Below are positions 1-9,255 of a stretch of 64,000 bases of DNA, piece after piece. The DNA is from Nemopilema nomurai (taxonomy: Eukaryota; Cnidaria; Scyphozoa; Rhizostomeae; Rhizostomatidae): positions 3,411,326 through 3,475,325 of the forward strand of contig ML133436.1 of NCBI GenBank assembly GCA_003864495.1, given 5' to 3'. Each line of letters begins with the position of its first letter. Within the stretch, counting starts at the first letter, position 1. The position numbers and the translations under genes are program-made. The notes beneath the pieces were generated by a model. It ran no database searches. It had not been told where the DNA came from and saw nothing but the letters and a program-made list of their open reading frames with translations.

Positions 1-2
1 TT

Positions 3-844
3 GATTCCGTTGACTACAAAATTCTTATTGATACACTGTTGTCTTATGGTATTAATGGTAATGTGTTAGATGTCATTAATTCCCTGTATGCAAAAGTTAA
101 GTCCTGTGTAAGGGGCCAAGACAGCCTAACTAATCTATTTTCCTGCCATCGTGGTGTTAGGCAAGGTTGTTTGTTAAGTCCGTTGCTGTTCACTTTGTTT
201 CTTAATGACTTAGACTCAAAGATTAATGCTGTGTCTACCGGTGTCAGATTGGGTGATGGAAATATCTGCACCCTTTTATATGCTGATGACTTAGTTTTAT
301 TAGCTAATGCTGCTGATGACCTGCAATCCCAGTTGAACGAGCTAAACCAGTTCTGCTTGTCCATTAATATGGAGATAAATACTTCCAAAACCAAGATAAT
401 GGTTATAAGAAAAAACAAGAAAAGATCTAAGGCATGCAAAATTTGGAAATTTGGTGATAAAGAGATCAAAGAATGCAATGAGTACAAATACCTTGGAGTT
501 ACTTTTAAATCTAATGATTCCTACAGTGCTCATGTTGATATAATTAAGCAAAAAGCTCAAAAATCTTACTTTGCTCTCTTATCCAAAAGCAACGAATGGG
601 ATGGTTTCAACCCAGGACTGTTTCTATTTTTATTTGACAGTACAATACTTCCTATTCTAAATTATGCCACTGACGTATGGGGATTTGGTACATGGGAATG
701 CCTGGAAAAAATTCATCTTATGGCTTGCAAGTCAACCCTAGGTGTTAAAGGATCTACAACGTCTCTTGGGGTTTATGCGGAGTTGGGACGTTGTTCGTTG
801 CTTGAACATAGACACATTAATATCTTAAAATTTTATATTCGTTT
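3..844 (+). pseudogene. LINE reverse transcriptase, first coding piece
   Basis: The frame is open from position 3, because the window cuts the ORF. It carries reverse transcriptase motifs in order: the G-RQGCLLSPLLF block, the catalytic LLYADDLVLLA block (YADD, around 277-310), SKTKIMVI, and the YKYLGV block. A thumb-like region follows (LPILNYATDVWG, LGVYAELGR). The enzyme would copy the element RNA at a nicked chromosomal target. The frame breaks after the FYIR residues, where a 340-bp insertion enters; a few foreign codons and a stop at 894-896 follow. It continues at 1185. The copy is therefore dead even though the RT core is intact. No ATG is needed or seen at the left edge. Confidence 0.88.
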
Positions 845-1184
845 TGTAACGATTGTGTGGTTCTTTGCTAGCGTGGAAGGAAGATGGCATGCTTAGGCCC
901 GAAGGCCTAAGCCAAGTAAGACAACAGCGTAGTCAATAGATCAATGTATATCCAATCTGTTTCAAACAAGACTGACTTAATGGTCACGAAATACACTGAA
1001 TATAACACTGAGTATAATTGGAGATGACAATCAACAGTAATACGTCACTCTACAACAATAAACGTGATCACAATAACGGAAACGACACATTGACATAAGA
1101 CAATACATACTTGTTAACAAGATTAAGATCAATCACAGACACTGCACGCAACACAGCTAATTAACAAAACCCTAACACGTTACA
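845..1184. mobile_element. 340-bp insertion in the LINE ORF, TGTAACG/CGTTACA ends
   Basis: This block interrupts the LINE reading frame. It begins TGTAACG and ends CGTTACA, a 7-bp perfect inverted pair, and carries a 9-bp perfect stem with a CGAA loop at 891-912. Removing it lets the LINE protein resume as LINLDSSRYAYRAL. TG...CA ends suit a solo LTR and the short inverted ends suit a MITE. The flanks (GTTT left, GGTT right) are not a clean duplication, so the class is open. The first seven bases match the start of the LTR found in the satellite array, but the rest does not. Confidence 0.6.
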
Positions 1185-1855
1185 GGTTAATAAATCTTGA
1201 TTCCTCCAGATATGCATACAGAGCTCTTCAAATGTTAATTAATGATGCAGATTCCGGTGTTTCTAATTGGGTCAGTATTGCCCGTTCCCTGATGACCCTT
1301 TACAGAATACATACAACCGATAACTCCACTATCGTGAAATCAAAAGTGTCTTCCCATTTTAGGTCAAAAATTATGGAAAATTTAAAAGAACAAGCTATTC
1401 TCAATAAAAAGCTTTGTACATACGCATCTTTCAAAATAGTTTATAAGTTTGAGCATTACTTAGACTTGATACCTAGCAAAAAGAAAAGATCCAACTTTGC
1501 AAAACTACGTCTCAGTGCCCACAACTTCAGGATTGAAACAGGTAGATACGGGAAGAATCCTATTCCTAGGATTGATAGAAAATGTCCGTATTGTCAATCT
1601 TTTAATAAAACTGCTGTGGAGGACGAAATTCATTTTTTATTAGTTTGTCCCCTTTACGAGACTGCTAGGAATTCTATGTTATCTATGATTTATTCAAAAT
1701 TTCCCAGAATATCATCCCTTGACCTTTGTGATAAGTTTATTTGGTTGATGAGTCAAGAAGATACGGATTGTCTGATATCGATAGCCAATTTTATATCGCT
1801 GGCTTTTGAGTCACGGGAATCTTTTGGGAAGTCCTCTACGTGCATATCCTCGTAA
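1185..1855 (+). pseudogene. LINE ORF, C-terminal piece with CCHC-type motif
   Basis: Continuation of the reverse transcriptase ORF after the insertion, ending at TAA 1853-1855. Near the end it has CPYCQSFN, then EDEIHFLLVCPLY, giving a C-x2-C ... H-x4-C zinc-binding arrangement typical of the C-terminus of LINE ORF2 proteins. The stretch is free of internal stops, so the LINE was probably intact when the inserted element arrived. An ATG at 1232 lies in frame but is internal to the original protein and is not a real start. Confidence 0.85.
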
Positions 1856-2102
1856 CGTAAACTTTCCAGCTCGTCATCATTTTTTTTATCTGTTTATCTT
1901 TGTATTAGCTGTTTGCTGTTTTCTGAGATTTATTGTTAATTTGTAATTATGTTAACTTGTAAGTATAGTAATTCTGTTGGCTGTTTTCTGAGATTTATTG
2001 TTAAGCTGTACTTATGTTCTGAGTTTTATTATTAATTTGTATTTATGTCATCTTGTATGTATGGTAATTGTGTTGGCGATGGGCCATTTCGGCCTACAAG
2101 CC

Positions 2103-2133
<31 letters not shown>

Positions 2134-2147
2134 AATAAAGGCCGATC
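1856..2147 (+). other. LINE 3' UTR and poly-A tail
   Basis: No gene. The stretch holds TTATTG/TTGTAA-rich 3' UTR sequence with two near-repeats of a TGTTTTCTGAGATTTATTG segment (around 1917 and 1981), a short GGCC hairpin near 2083 and the A-run at 2109-2135. Confidence 0.7.
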
Positions 2148-2375
2148 TTCACGTAGCGAATTTCGCAGCGAATATCAACAGATGAAATTCTCCTTCTCTG
2201 AGCGCTCTTCGTAGATTTTTCTAACCCATAATCCTTTCTTTTTCCTTTTCTTCAACTCTAATAGTTTCAGAATTGTTAATTTCTTTTTAAACGGTAAAAC
2301 TTTATTCACATTCACCAGATTCACCATAATGCCAATAGATCGATAGCTCGCCGCGAATTCGCTACTACGTGGGAA
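2148..2375. repeat. Inverted-repeat pair, probable MITE
   Basis: About 30 bases at 2148-2176 (core CACGTAGCGAATTTCGC) are repeated inverted at about 2341-2375 (core GCGAATTCGCTACTACGTG), enclosing about 165 bp of AT-rich DNA without a gene. The size and layout are those of a MITE. The arms differ by a 3-base indel and a few substitutions, so the copy is old. No target duplication could be fixed. Confidence 0.4.
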
Positions 2376-2651
2376 TTAAAATCGAATTTCATGGTGAAAT
2401 TCGCCTCGTGGAGATCAGCCAGCCGAAATTCGAAATTCGCCTCGTACATATGACACGAAAATTTTTATTTCACCGTCTGACTAAATCGAGTACACTGATT
2501 ACGAAAATAACCTTAAAATTTTCGAAAAACGTGTACTTTCTTAGTTACAGCGGTCGATTTTTTGCTTCAAAATCTGTCATAAGGGATTGGGTCGAGTTTG
2601 ACCGGAAGTGACGTAAAGTAGTTGTGTTAGAGAAAAGTTTAGATTGCTTTC
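2376..2651. other. No gene seen; AATTCG-rich stretch
   Basis: Several AAATTCG / GAAATTCGCC words around 2385-2450 echo the arms of the adjacent inverted-repeat element, so this may be a second degraded copy. No coding region is supported. Confidence 0.3.
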
Positions 2652-2654
2652 TAA

Positions 2655-3362
2655 AGCCTGAAATACACGATCAGTTTTTATCAGTTTTTTGACTGACAGT
2701 TTTCAGTTTTTCAAAAACTGATGTCCTTCATACACGATCAGTTTTTATCAGTTTTTGACTGACAGTCTTCAGTTTCACAAAAACCGATTGGAATGAGTTC
2801 ACGTTTTGATTAGATCGGCTTTTTTTACAATGGAGCTTGATCAAGAAACAACTGCTGTTGTTCTGGCTGCGGCTCTGGTCGTCAAAAAAGGCGAAAATAT
2901 CGAAAAAAGAAAGCAATGTCTGTTTGGGTAAAGCCATGGTTGAGTAGGAGAACTAACCTCTGTGTTTACGACACTCTTCTACAAGAGTTAAGATCGGAGG
3001 ATGAAGGAGAGTATTGAAAATTTCTGAGAATGACGCCTGAAAATTTTGACGAGTTGTTGAAAATACGACACAAATATGCGTGATTCTATCCCTGCAAGTA
3101 TTCAACTAGCAGCCACTGTAAGGTATTTGGCAATCTTGCGCAAGGGGATTATAGGGGCGCCAGCTTTAAACAATGGAGTCTACATCAATGAATAGAAATT
3201 CCATCAGTCAAAAACTGACGAAGTTGGACGTGTTCAACTTCTTCAGTCAAAAACTGAAGGTCATTAAAGCATCAGTTTTTATCAGTTTTTGCTAAATACA
3301 CGATCAGTTTTTGACTGAAGACTGAAAACTGTCAGTTAAAAACTGATCGTGTATTTCAGGCT
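2655..3362. mobile_element. PIF/Harbinger element, internally deleted
   Basis: A 708-bp element flanked by a TAA duplication (2652-2654 and 3363-3365). Its ends are inverted copies starting AGCCTGAAATACACGATCAG and go on with many repeats of the words ATCAGTTTTTATCAG and GACTGACAGTTTTCAG, which also recur inverted inside each end. A 3-bp TAA target and a Harbinger-type transposase fragment inside place it in PIF/Harbinger. Only the N-terminal part of the transposase remains, so it is non-autonomous. Confidence 0.8.
2830..3199 (+). pseudogene. Harbinger transposase N-terminal fragment, frameshifted
   Basis: Starting at ATG 2830 the sequence reads MELDQETTAVVLAAALVV, then after a one-base shift SVWVKPWLSRRTNL (from 2916), VYDTLLQELRSEDEGEY, a stop at 3016-3018, and FLRMTPENFDELLK. 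After another frame change follows MRDSIPASIQLAATVRYLA. The order W-x-KPWL, YDTLL-EL, E-Y-FLRM, F-ELL, RDSI-A--LA-TLRYLA is the familiar N-terminal region of PIF/Harbinger nucleases. The catalytic DDE domain is absent; the fragment runs straight into the right terminal repeats. At least two frameshifts and one stop make it a pseudogene. The family call rests on recalled motif order. Confidence 0.75.
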
Positions 3363-3421
3363 TAACAAGAAACTCTACGGCGGAGTTTTACTTGCGACCA
3401 TGTAATCATGTCGGACAGCGA

Positions 3422-4000
3422 ATGTTAGAGCTCGATGGCTTCAGTTTTCGAAGAAAGTCAAGAAGAAGAGCTTATAGGTGCTACTGGTGGGCTTTTTTAC
3501 CATACCAGAACGAACAACTCGTTTCGTCTGGGAAAAATTCGGACGCGGAGCCAGGCGAAGCTGGCACGGCGATCCAAAGAGACCAGGCAGAAGATGAGGA
3601 TGGAATACGGCCTTCCCAACTGCCTGATCGACGGCGAGGAATTATTCCTCTGAATGAATGGTGAGTAGGATAAATCGTCATTGAGTTTTAAAGTTAGAAA
3701 TTCCGTATTCGCTCTGCATCGTGGCTGTTTTCAGGTACCATAGCCTGATAAAAGTTTTCCAAAAGAGGCTAGCCTAGGCTGATGAGTTTTGTGGGCAAAG
3801 TTAAAATATGACTTGCCAAAACGAATACGGCCAGGGGTTGGTTTACATTTTGATTGTTATTAATTCTTAGGTGTGTGTGCTAAGTGTCAAACTGGGCTTC
3901 TTGTTGGTGCAAGGGAGTACTGATGCTGCCAAGGAAGTCCATGGGAAGCTTGTACTGCGGCATATAGGAAGCTTGTTTTTGAGGGCATCACAGACCGGGT
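3422..4000 (+). pseudogene. P2X7-ballast-like cysteine-rich gene fragment (copy 1)
   Basis: A first exon (in-frame ATG 3422) ends IIPLNEW at a strong GTGAGT donor (3661). After an acceptor at 3869-3870 the sequence reads CAKCQTGLLVGAREY, a stop, CCQ, then after further shifts AYRKLVFEGITDRV. The pattern C-x-C-x2-C ... REY-CC followed by KLVFEG resembles the zinc-binding cysteine domain related to the P2X7 receptor C-terminal ballast, which many invertebrates carry as separate multi-copy genes. The splice would need two more bases in the GTGTGTGTG run at 3871 to stay in frame, and a TGA interrupts REY-CC, so it is broken. The second reading frame of the first exon (ATG 3435, MASVFEESQEEE) ends in a stop before the donor and is less likely. 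Confidence 0.45.
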
Positions 4001-4218
4001 GTACATTGAATCCAAAAATCACGCTCTTTTTGGTCAGGCCCATCAAGTTGAACGGAGTCGCTTATCTGGCTTTCTGTGTCTACTATTGCAGTTGAAGTTG
4101 ATGCAACATCGGATAAACTTGTCGCCTCAGTAGTCGATGGTCTCTCATCAATGTTTGTTCCTTTTATGTGCTGTGGAGGATATTTCGTACTGGTTTTTAA
4201 CAAATACTTGTGAATCAC
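3988..4218 (-). CDS. Unrecognised Ser/Thr/Asp-rich ORF
   Basis: A 76-codon ORF antisense to the end of the ballast-like fragment. It is acidic and rich in Ser and Thr (SLSDVASTSTAIVDTESQ) and ends WIQCTPGL. This resembles linkers of transposon-derived THAP proteins, but no domain can be named. It could equally be a chance ORF. Downstream on its strand the frame stops at once. Confidence 0.2.
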   Translation of the reverse strand: MIHKYLLKTSTKYPPQHIKGTNIDERPSTTEATSLSDVASTSTAIVDTESQISDSVQLDGPDQKERDFWIQCTPGL

Positions 4219-7200
4219 GTTTAACTAACAATAAACTTTGAAATGTGAAAGCTATGAAATGAAAAATAATAAAGAGAAATAATTAAATATGTACACATGT
4301 TTTGTTTTTGTTAATCAATTTTCTCGCTTGAATTTTGCAACTGTACCCCATAGAAAGTTTTACTCAAATATTTTAAACATTATAGGAGATATTGAATTAG
4401 TTTGCCTGCCCGACCGCGTTTTTCTTATGACACATTTTGGCCAAAGTGGGTGTCAGAAAACCCCGATTTTCGAGAAAAGTACGTCGAAAATGAAAAATCG
4501 AAGTTCACCATCGTTACCAGCGATGTTTAGTTGATATAGAGATAGGATAATTAAAACACTAGAGTGCGAACGAGGCTCATGCAAACTGATGTTTTGTGCG
4601 CCATTTTGCAAGAGGTAATAACAACGGCTCGTGGACGGTGGTTAAGTATGGCGGACTACGAAGTTGCTCTGGAAAGAAAGTTTGTAATTGCAAACTTTCA
4701 AGTCAATTCGGGTGAATATCATAATGATGGCAAGAAGCAAAGATACTTCTACCATCTGAGTGTCCTTATCTATTGTCACGAACTCTCCTTTGTACGTTCC
4801 TTTTACCACCTTAGGCCCGTCTCCACAGCTTGCTTAAATTTTCCCCGTAGACCCATTCATTTCAGGATCTTCTGTTTTGCATATCATTATCGTAGGCTAC
4901 CCCTGGCACGCACGTAAGCAAGTCTGCGTCACATCCCCTTTCTTTGTTTTGTTTATAGGTGCGGGATTTTCCCATGATAGACCGTAATGCCTAGTTTAGT
5001 CATCGTTGTTTATTTCGTTTTCCTTGTATCACAGGTATCATTTACGTATGCTTTTGTTTAGTTTAGCGGCATTCAGCTTGTTTTAGCATACCTATTCAGC
5101 CCTTCCCTTCCTTTCCCATGTTTTCACGTCGTACTTTTACATATTTCATGTCGTTAATGAAACTTGCTCATTATTATCTAAATATAGATCCTCTTGCTTT
5201 AAAGTATATATAGAGCATGTAAATATTGAATAAGGAGGATGAGTTGAAGTGGCTCAAAGAAGTACGTGAACTTTCTGTGTTTGTGCTATCTGGGTTATAC
5301 CTTAAGTCTTTAAGGACTACTGTTAGGATAACTTAAGTCTCACAACACACGGTGTGTGACACTATGGATTTTGGCAACTTTTCGTCTCCGTACAAAGTAA
5401 AATGCTGCGGCAGCCGGCATGTACGAAGGAACGACAGCGCGCAACCCAAAAACCCAGAATGCAGCCACAGATGAAGCTTCTTGGAGTTGTTAGGAATTTT
5501 AAAATGGTAAGTGGTAAATTTTTTTTCTTTAGATTTTCTCGAGAAGTAACCGATTGATGTGTATTTCACTTACTTAGATATAAAGAATCGCGATCAATTT
5601 TATCTTCGGATCATGGCATTTTTCTGGTCCTTTCCGTTACATTGCAGTTGAATTTCCTACCCTATTTACAAACAATGTTTATGGTATCTTTCTAAACGAG
5701 AGCCATTCATATTTTCTTTCATTACTCTAAAGTCTACGTAGAGGGCTGCCTTACACGTGTTTCACTGATCTAAAGAAAACATATTCATGCACTGATGGAA
5801 CAAGGTATTCTGAAAGAAAGTAAACATGCATCAGTCAACGTTTCTAATCAAAAATTTGTCAAAATTTAAAAATTTAGGGTCTAAATTTTTTCCCCCAGGA
5901 ATTTATTGTCTAGTATGTTTTTACCTAAAAATAAAGGAAAACCATCAAACTTAAGCTAAACTACCTCTATTGGCTTTTAAAAAGAACAGTCTTGGTCAGC
6001 TTGTGTCTTATTGAGGCTTGTCCTATTGTAGTGTTGAGCATAGGTTTGATGGCGCATTGTCAGATATCTTTTTGAAACTCTCTTTATAATTTGTGTTGCA
6101 AGACTGTCTCCATAACCTGGATCTTTAGTTTCTGTGCATCTTTGTTTCATGTCAGGAAACAGTGAGGCAGCCTTTGGTGACATTGGATGGCAATTGGCAG
6201 TGGCCATTTTTCTGCAAATCCCCATCCCCTCTCTGTTGTGAATTTATTTTTCTAATCTAAAACATTGAGTGTAAAAAGCCTTTCAATAGCTTCAGTATTA
6301 CAAACACCCCCTTGCTCGCATTAATAGGTCCACCTTTTTTTCTTTTTCTTAGAGAAATGGAGGAATGACCTTGATCATCAACTGAGACTGGAGCAGAGTT
6401 GATTATTGAAAGAAGGCAGTCTTTGCAAGTAATAGAAGCCTGAATTCTTCTGCAAATGAATCCTGAGATGTAGTAAAGAACATTATCCTTAAATGGGTTC
6501 AGACAGTTAGGAAGATTAGGCTCATCAGAGATGGAACTTTTGTCACCTTGGGCTGTAGTTATGCTTAAAATTGTATTATGTTTTATAAAAGCCAGTCTGC
6601 AGAGTGCCTTGACCAGGTTTTGGTGCCTGCTTAGACCAAGGGGGCGTCAATCAGCAGAAATGCACGCCAAAATTTGAAATTGCACATTTTACTTAGGGAG
6701 GGCTGTATCGAAAAACTATGCAAATACAACAAGCAGTAGCCAAATAAATTGCCTGCGTCTTTATCTCTGACACGGGCCTTTTACACGACTTATGGATAAT
6801 TATTCTGATTCTGTGATAATAAGCGGAAGTAAACCGGAGTAGGCGCAAAAGCGCCTTTGACAGTTGATGTGTCCTCATGGTGCGATGATGACAGTCAACT
6901 GCGATCAACTATTGTCTTATCAAGGTGAAGACCCTTCTGGTGTTAAGGGTCCTTTTCGATTTTAGTACTTAAGGGTCCTAGGTCTCAGGGTCTTAGGGTC
7001 TGGTTTTTACGGTATGCCCCGGAGCAGCACTTTTTCATGATAATTGATGATAACCCAGCATGAAACGGGAAAGAGATGCCATCACTGTGCATTCTGTGCA
7101 TGCGTACTCTAATATGAACCAAAACAATCGCCCTTTTTCTGAGAATCAAACCAATAACTTTGGCATGATGTACGAAGAAATGAGAGGGCCATTCTACGGG

Positions 7201-7830
7201 GCTCAAGCAGTACAGTTTTTGACGCTGAGGTTTATGTATACTGGCCAACAAGAGGAAAGTTTCGAGATATTTTACTTTGCGTCGTCGATAAATTAGCTTG
7301 ATTTGTAACTTCTGGTACGACGTTAAAGCGAAAAAAAGACTGCTTTGTTGCTGATTTATTACTGAAACTGCATTCGAGACCGAAGCAAGAGCCAGCGCTA
7401 AAGGTATAGAACTTTCCTCGTCCATTCCAGCATTTGTAGACTGCCATCCATCAAATGTCACAAATGACAGCGCGATGTTTATCCTATTCTTGCCAAGTTT
7501 GTCAGATTTGAAAATGACGTAGCAAACTTTTGTCAAAACACAGTGCGAACGGGCCCTAATATCCGTAGCTGTTTCTATGTTTATCATTTACGCATCTATT
7601 TTTCCTTCCGTAATACGCGCGTTTGCTACTATTACTGCTTTCATTTTTGCCTCTATTGATCTAAACCTTTGCTTTGAAAGCTTCATTAATCTGCTTTACC
7701 AAGTTTTAAAAATCTCAAACCTTAGTTTCAGAATTAGAATTTCAGAATTTTCCAATTTTAGGACTTTTGTTTCGTCTCTGGCTGTGAATGACCACTCTTT
7801 GCTCAAAGCTGGTGATTTCTGCAAAAGGTC
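4219..7830. other. No firm gene; AT-rich intergenic DNA with candidate exons
   Basis: Two plus-strand stretches look like first exons but cannot be extended. One starts at ATG 4648 (MADYEVALERKF) with a good start context and a GGTGAAT donor near 4713. The other ends in AAAATG|GTAAGTGG at 5506-5507 after an open frame from ATG 5402. Minus ORFs at 5977-6225 (82 codons) and 6985-7587 (200 codons, ATG start) have no recognisable domain. The right margin near 7535-7560 has GTGCGAACGGGCCCTA, a word typical of MITE ends, without a visible partner. Confidence 0.3.
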
Positions 7831-7834
7831 TTAA

Positions 7835-7862
7835 AGGAGAACTGACACGCAAAAATAGTTTG
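7835..7862 (+). repeat. Left terminal inverted repeat of TTAA element
   Basis: Sixteen-base core AGGAGAACTGACACGC immediately after TTAA, followed by AAAAATAGTTTG. The right arm differs at two of the first sixteen bases. Confidence 0.7.
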
Positions 7863-8004
7863 CATTATTCTACGCAGAATGTGCCACTGAATTCAAATCT
7901 GATACTTTTTTCGCATATTTACACGTCAATTACGTCACTGCCATTACTCGGGAATTTCTGAAGCGGAAACAAGATTATCGCAACGGGTAGTTAAAATTGA
8001 TCGG

Positions 8005-8026
8005 CTGACGTCACAAGTGACATGTT
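8005..8026 (+). promoter_or_regulatory. Subterminal inverted repeat with CRE-like site, left
   Basis: A 22-bp sequence containing the palindrome TGACGTCA and then CAAGTGACATGTT. It lies 96 bp before the THAP ATG. The perfect inverted copy at 9042-9063 lies 118 bp before the ballast ATG. TGACGTCA is the consensus CREB/ATF site, so the pair may be twin promoters, or internal transposase sites. Confidence 0.5.
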
Positions 8027-8121
8027 TATAAGGCCGTCTATAAGGATTTGACCATAACGGTAGAAACTGATCCACAACTTGGTGCTCTACAGTAACTTTT
8101 TGCCTTAAATAAACTTAAAAA

Positions 8122-8310
8122 ATGGTTCATTGTGCTGCCTATAATTGCACTGGAGTTGGAAAGTCCCTTTTTCGGTTCCCGACGGATCGTGATCTGTTAA
8201 AACGCTGGCTTGCAAACCCGAAGCGGGAAGATTTTAGGTCAATGTTTGGGAGTTTAAAGCCTTTATACTACGACGACGGAAACTGGCTGCGAATTTTTTG
8301 CACTGCATAA
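8122..8310 (+). CDS. THAP-domain ORF, C-terminally truncated
   Basis: From ATG 8122 the protein begins MVHCAAYNCTGVGKSLFRF, then P-DRDLLKRWL-NPKREDF. This is the N-terminal half of a THAP zinc finger: C-x4-C at residues 4 and 9, the SLFRFP block, the conserved Trp at about residue 31, and KREDF near residue 40. THAP domains bind DNA and form the N-terminus of P-element and Kolobok proteins as well as host regulators. The second half of the finger (C-x2-H) is missing. After residue about 41 the ORF runs antisense through the last ballast exon and stops. The break may be a lost splice to a second exon or a deletion. The start has an A-rich leader and lies downstream of a CRE-like site. Confidence 0.7.
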   Translation: MVHCAAYNCTGVGKSLFRFPTDRDLLKRWLANPKREDFRSMFGSLKPLYYDDGNWLRIFCTA

Positions 8311-8924
8311 AAAGGTATAACTTTACGGACATTTCTGTCAAGGCCTAAATAACCTGAAAATGAGACGTAATAAAATATCGTAAATGTTAGACTAAAATCA
8401 ATACTCTGTAGAAAAGGGGCTATCAAAGAGCAGTTAATATTTTGTCGTTTACTTACTCGCAAGCAGGAGTATCAACTATATCTCCTCCTTGCTCTTTGTC
8501 AACAGATTGATAGATTGCCGTATCTGTGGGGTTTCCGCACAGCAAAGGTTTTCCTTCCCACATGGCGACACAGTTGCCGCATTGGCAGCCCAAAATTAAT
8601 TTAAAAGTATATAAAATTCAGAAGAAAAAATTCTGAGCAAGGTTACGTCTGTACGGGCACTCATGAAACTTTTAGGCCAAATTGACCAAAAAGACCCTTC
8701 TGACAAAAACATCCAAAACCGAAATAAATTACTTATTTATGGAAACTCGATATCATATTAATGAAATAAAATCATTTTTATTTCTAAAACAACTTACCAG
8801 TTTGTATTTCCAATTCGTTCTGTATGTCCAACTGTACCAGGTTGTGGCTCAAACATAAACGGTTGAATGTTTCCAGCCACTTCGACATCCGGGTAAAAAA
8901 CTCCGATTCTGAGTCAGAATCCAT
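8268..8924 (-). pseudogene. P2X7-ballast-like gene, degenerate (copy 2)
   Basis: Three pieces read right to left. Exon 1 (8924-8798) starts MDSDSESEF, shifts frame in a run of six T (seven would keep the frame), then reads YPDVEVAGNIQPFMFEP to TERIGNTN at a GTAAGT donor. Exon 2 (about 8590-8457) reads GCQCGNCVAMWEGKPLLCG to DTPACE at a GTAAGT donor, but no AG acceptor precedes it. Exon 3 (8353-8268) follows a TTTTCAG acceptor and reads GYLGLDRNVRKVIP, then YAVQKIRSQFPSS and a stop. IQP-MFEP, C-x-CGNC-xxM and the closing VIP-xxV-KIR-FP block are hallmarks of the ballast-domain family. The middle segment between exons 2 and 3 is missing and their phases do not match. It converges on and overlaps the THAP ORF. 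Confidence 0.65.
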
Positions 8925-9041
8925 CGAATTGTTGAATTACCCGTCAAAATGCTAAAAAGATTCACAGCCTGAGCACTAAACGAAGACGTGTCTGCAGCGT
9001 TTTGTAAAGGTTAACTATAGCGCCATATTGTACGTGCTGAG

Positions 9042-9063
9042 AACATGTCACTTGTGACGTCAG
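9042..9063 (-). promoter_or_regulatory. Subterminal inverted repeat with CRE-like site, right
   Basis: Exact reverse complement of 8005-8026, upstream of the minus-strand ballast gene. Perfect identity over 22 bp contrasts with the diverged sequence on both sides. Confidence 0.5.
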
Positions 9064-9223
9064 TGATGATCGCCCACTCGTGTCGATTTTCGCCTTGACT
9101 CTCAAATAGTCGGGATAATTGTCGTTTCTCAGCTTTGGACGCCTATCTCTCAGAAACGGTAAGCGTTATGTCGAAAATTTCTTCAATACCCTTACTTTCT
9201 CGACACAAACTTCAATTTTAGCC

Positions 9224-9251
9224 ACACTTTTTTTCGCGTGTCAGTTCATCT
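9224..9251 (-). repeat. Right terminal inverted repeat of TTAA element
   Basis: Read on the minus strand from 9251: AGATGAACTGACACGC, then GAAAAAAAGTGTG. It is followed outward by TTAA at 9252-9255. Confidence 0.7.
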
Positions 9252-9255
9252 TTAA

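Larger units (their letters stand above)
1..2135 (+). mobile_element. LINE (non-LTR retrotransposon), 3' part, interrupted
   Basis: The right-hand part of a non-LTR retrotransposon runs from the window edge to a run of 27 A at 2109-2135. It encodes the end of a reverse transcriptase and a C-terminal zinc-binding motif, then about 250 bp of 3' UTR holding a GGCC-ATTTC-GGCC hairpin just before the tail. A 340-bp insertion (845-1184) splits the coding region. The poly-A tail and the lack of LTRs place it among LINEs; the clade (CR1/Jockey/I-like) is not resolved. The 5' end is outside the window. Confidence 0.9.
7835..9251. mobile_element. TTAA-flanked DNA transposon carrying THAP and ballast genes
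   Basis: The 1417-bp element is bracketed by TTAA at 7831-7834 and 9252-9255. The ends are inverted: AGGAGAACTGACACGC at 7835 and the complement of AGATGAACTGACACGC ending at 9251, with similarity continuing into an A-rich stretch. About 170-190 bp further in lies a second, perfect 22-bp inverted pair (8005-8026 / 9042-9063). Inside are a THAP ORF on the plus strand and ballast-domain exons on the minus strand, meeting tail to tail. TTAA duplication together with a THAP protein is the signature of Kolobok transposons; piggyBac also uses TTAA but its ends normally start with C runs. No transposase catalytic domain is present, so this copy would be non-autonomous. Confidence 0.7.

Noticed and set aside
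5977..6225. 82-codon minus ORF starting MGICRKMATANCHPMSP
   Set aside because: Reads somewhat like a protein but no family, splice sites or neighbours support it.
6985..7587. 200-codon minus ORF with ATG start
   Set aside because: Long for this AT content, but no domain, odd composition (Leu, Ile, His, Lys mixture) and a MITE-like GGGCCCGTTCGCAC word at its start; kept only as a note.
8242..8310. C-terminal third of the THAP ORF as real coding sequence
   Set aside because: It is antisense to the conserved KIRSQFPSS end of the ballast exon and lacks the THAP C-x2-H.
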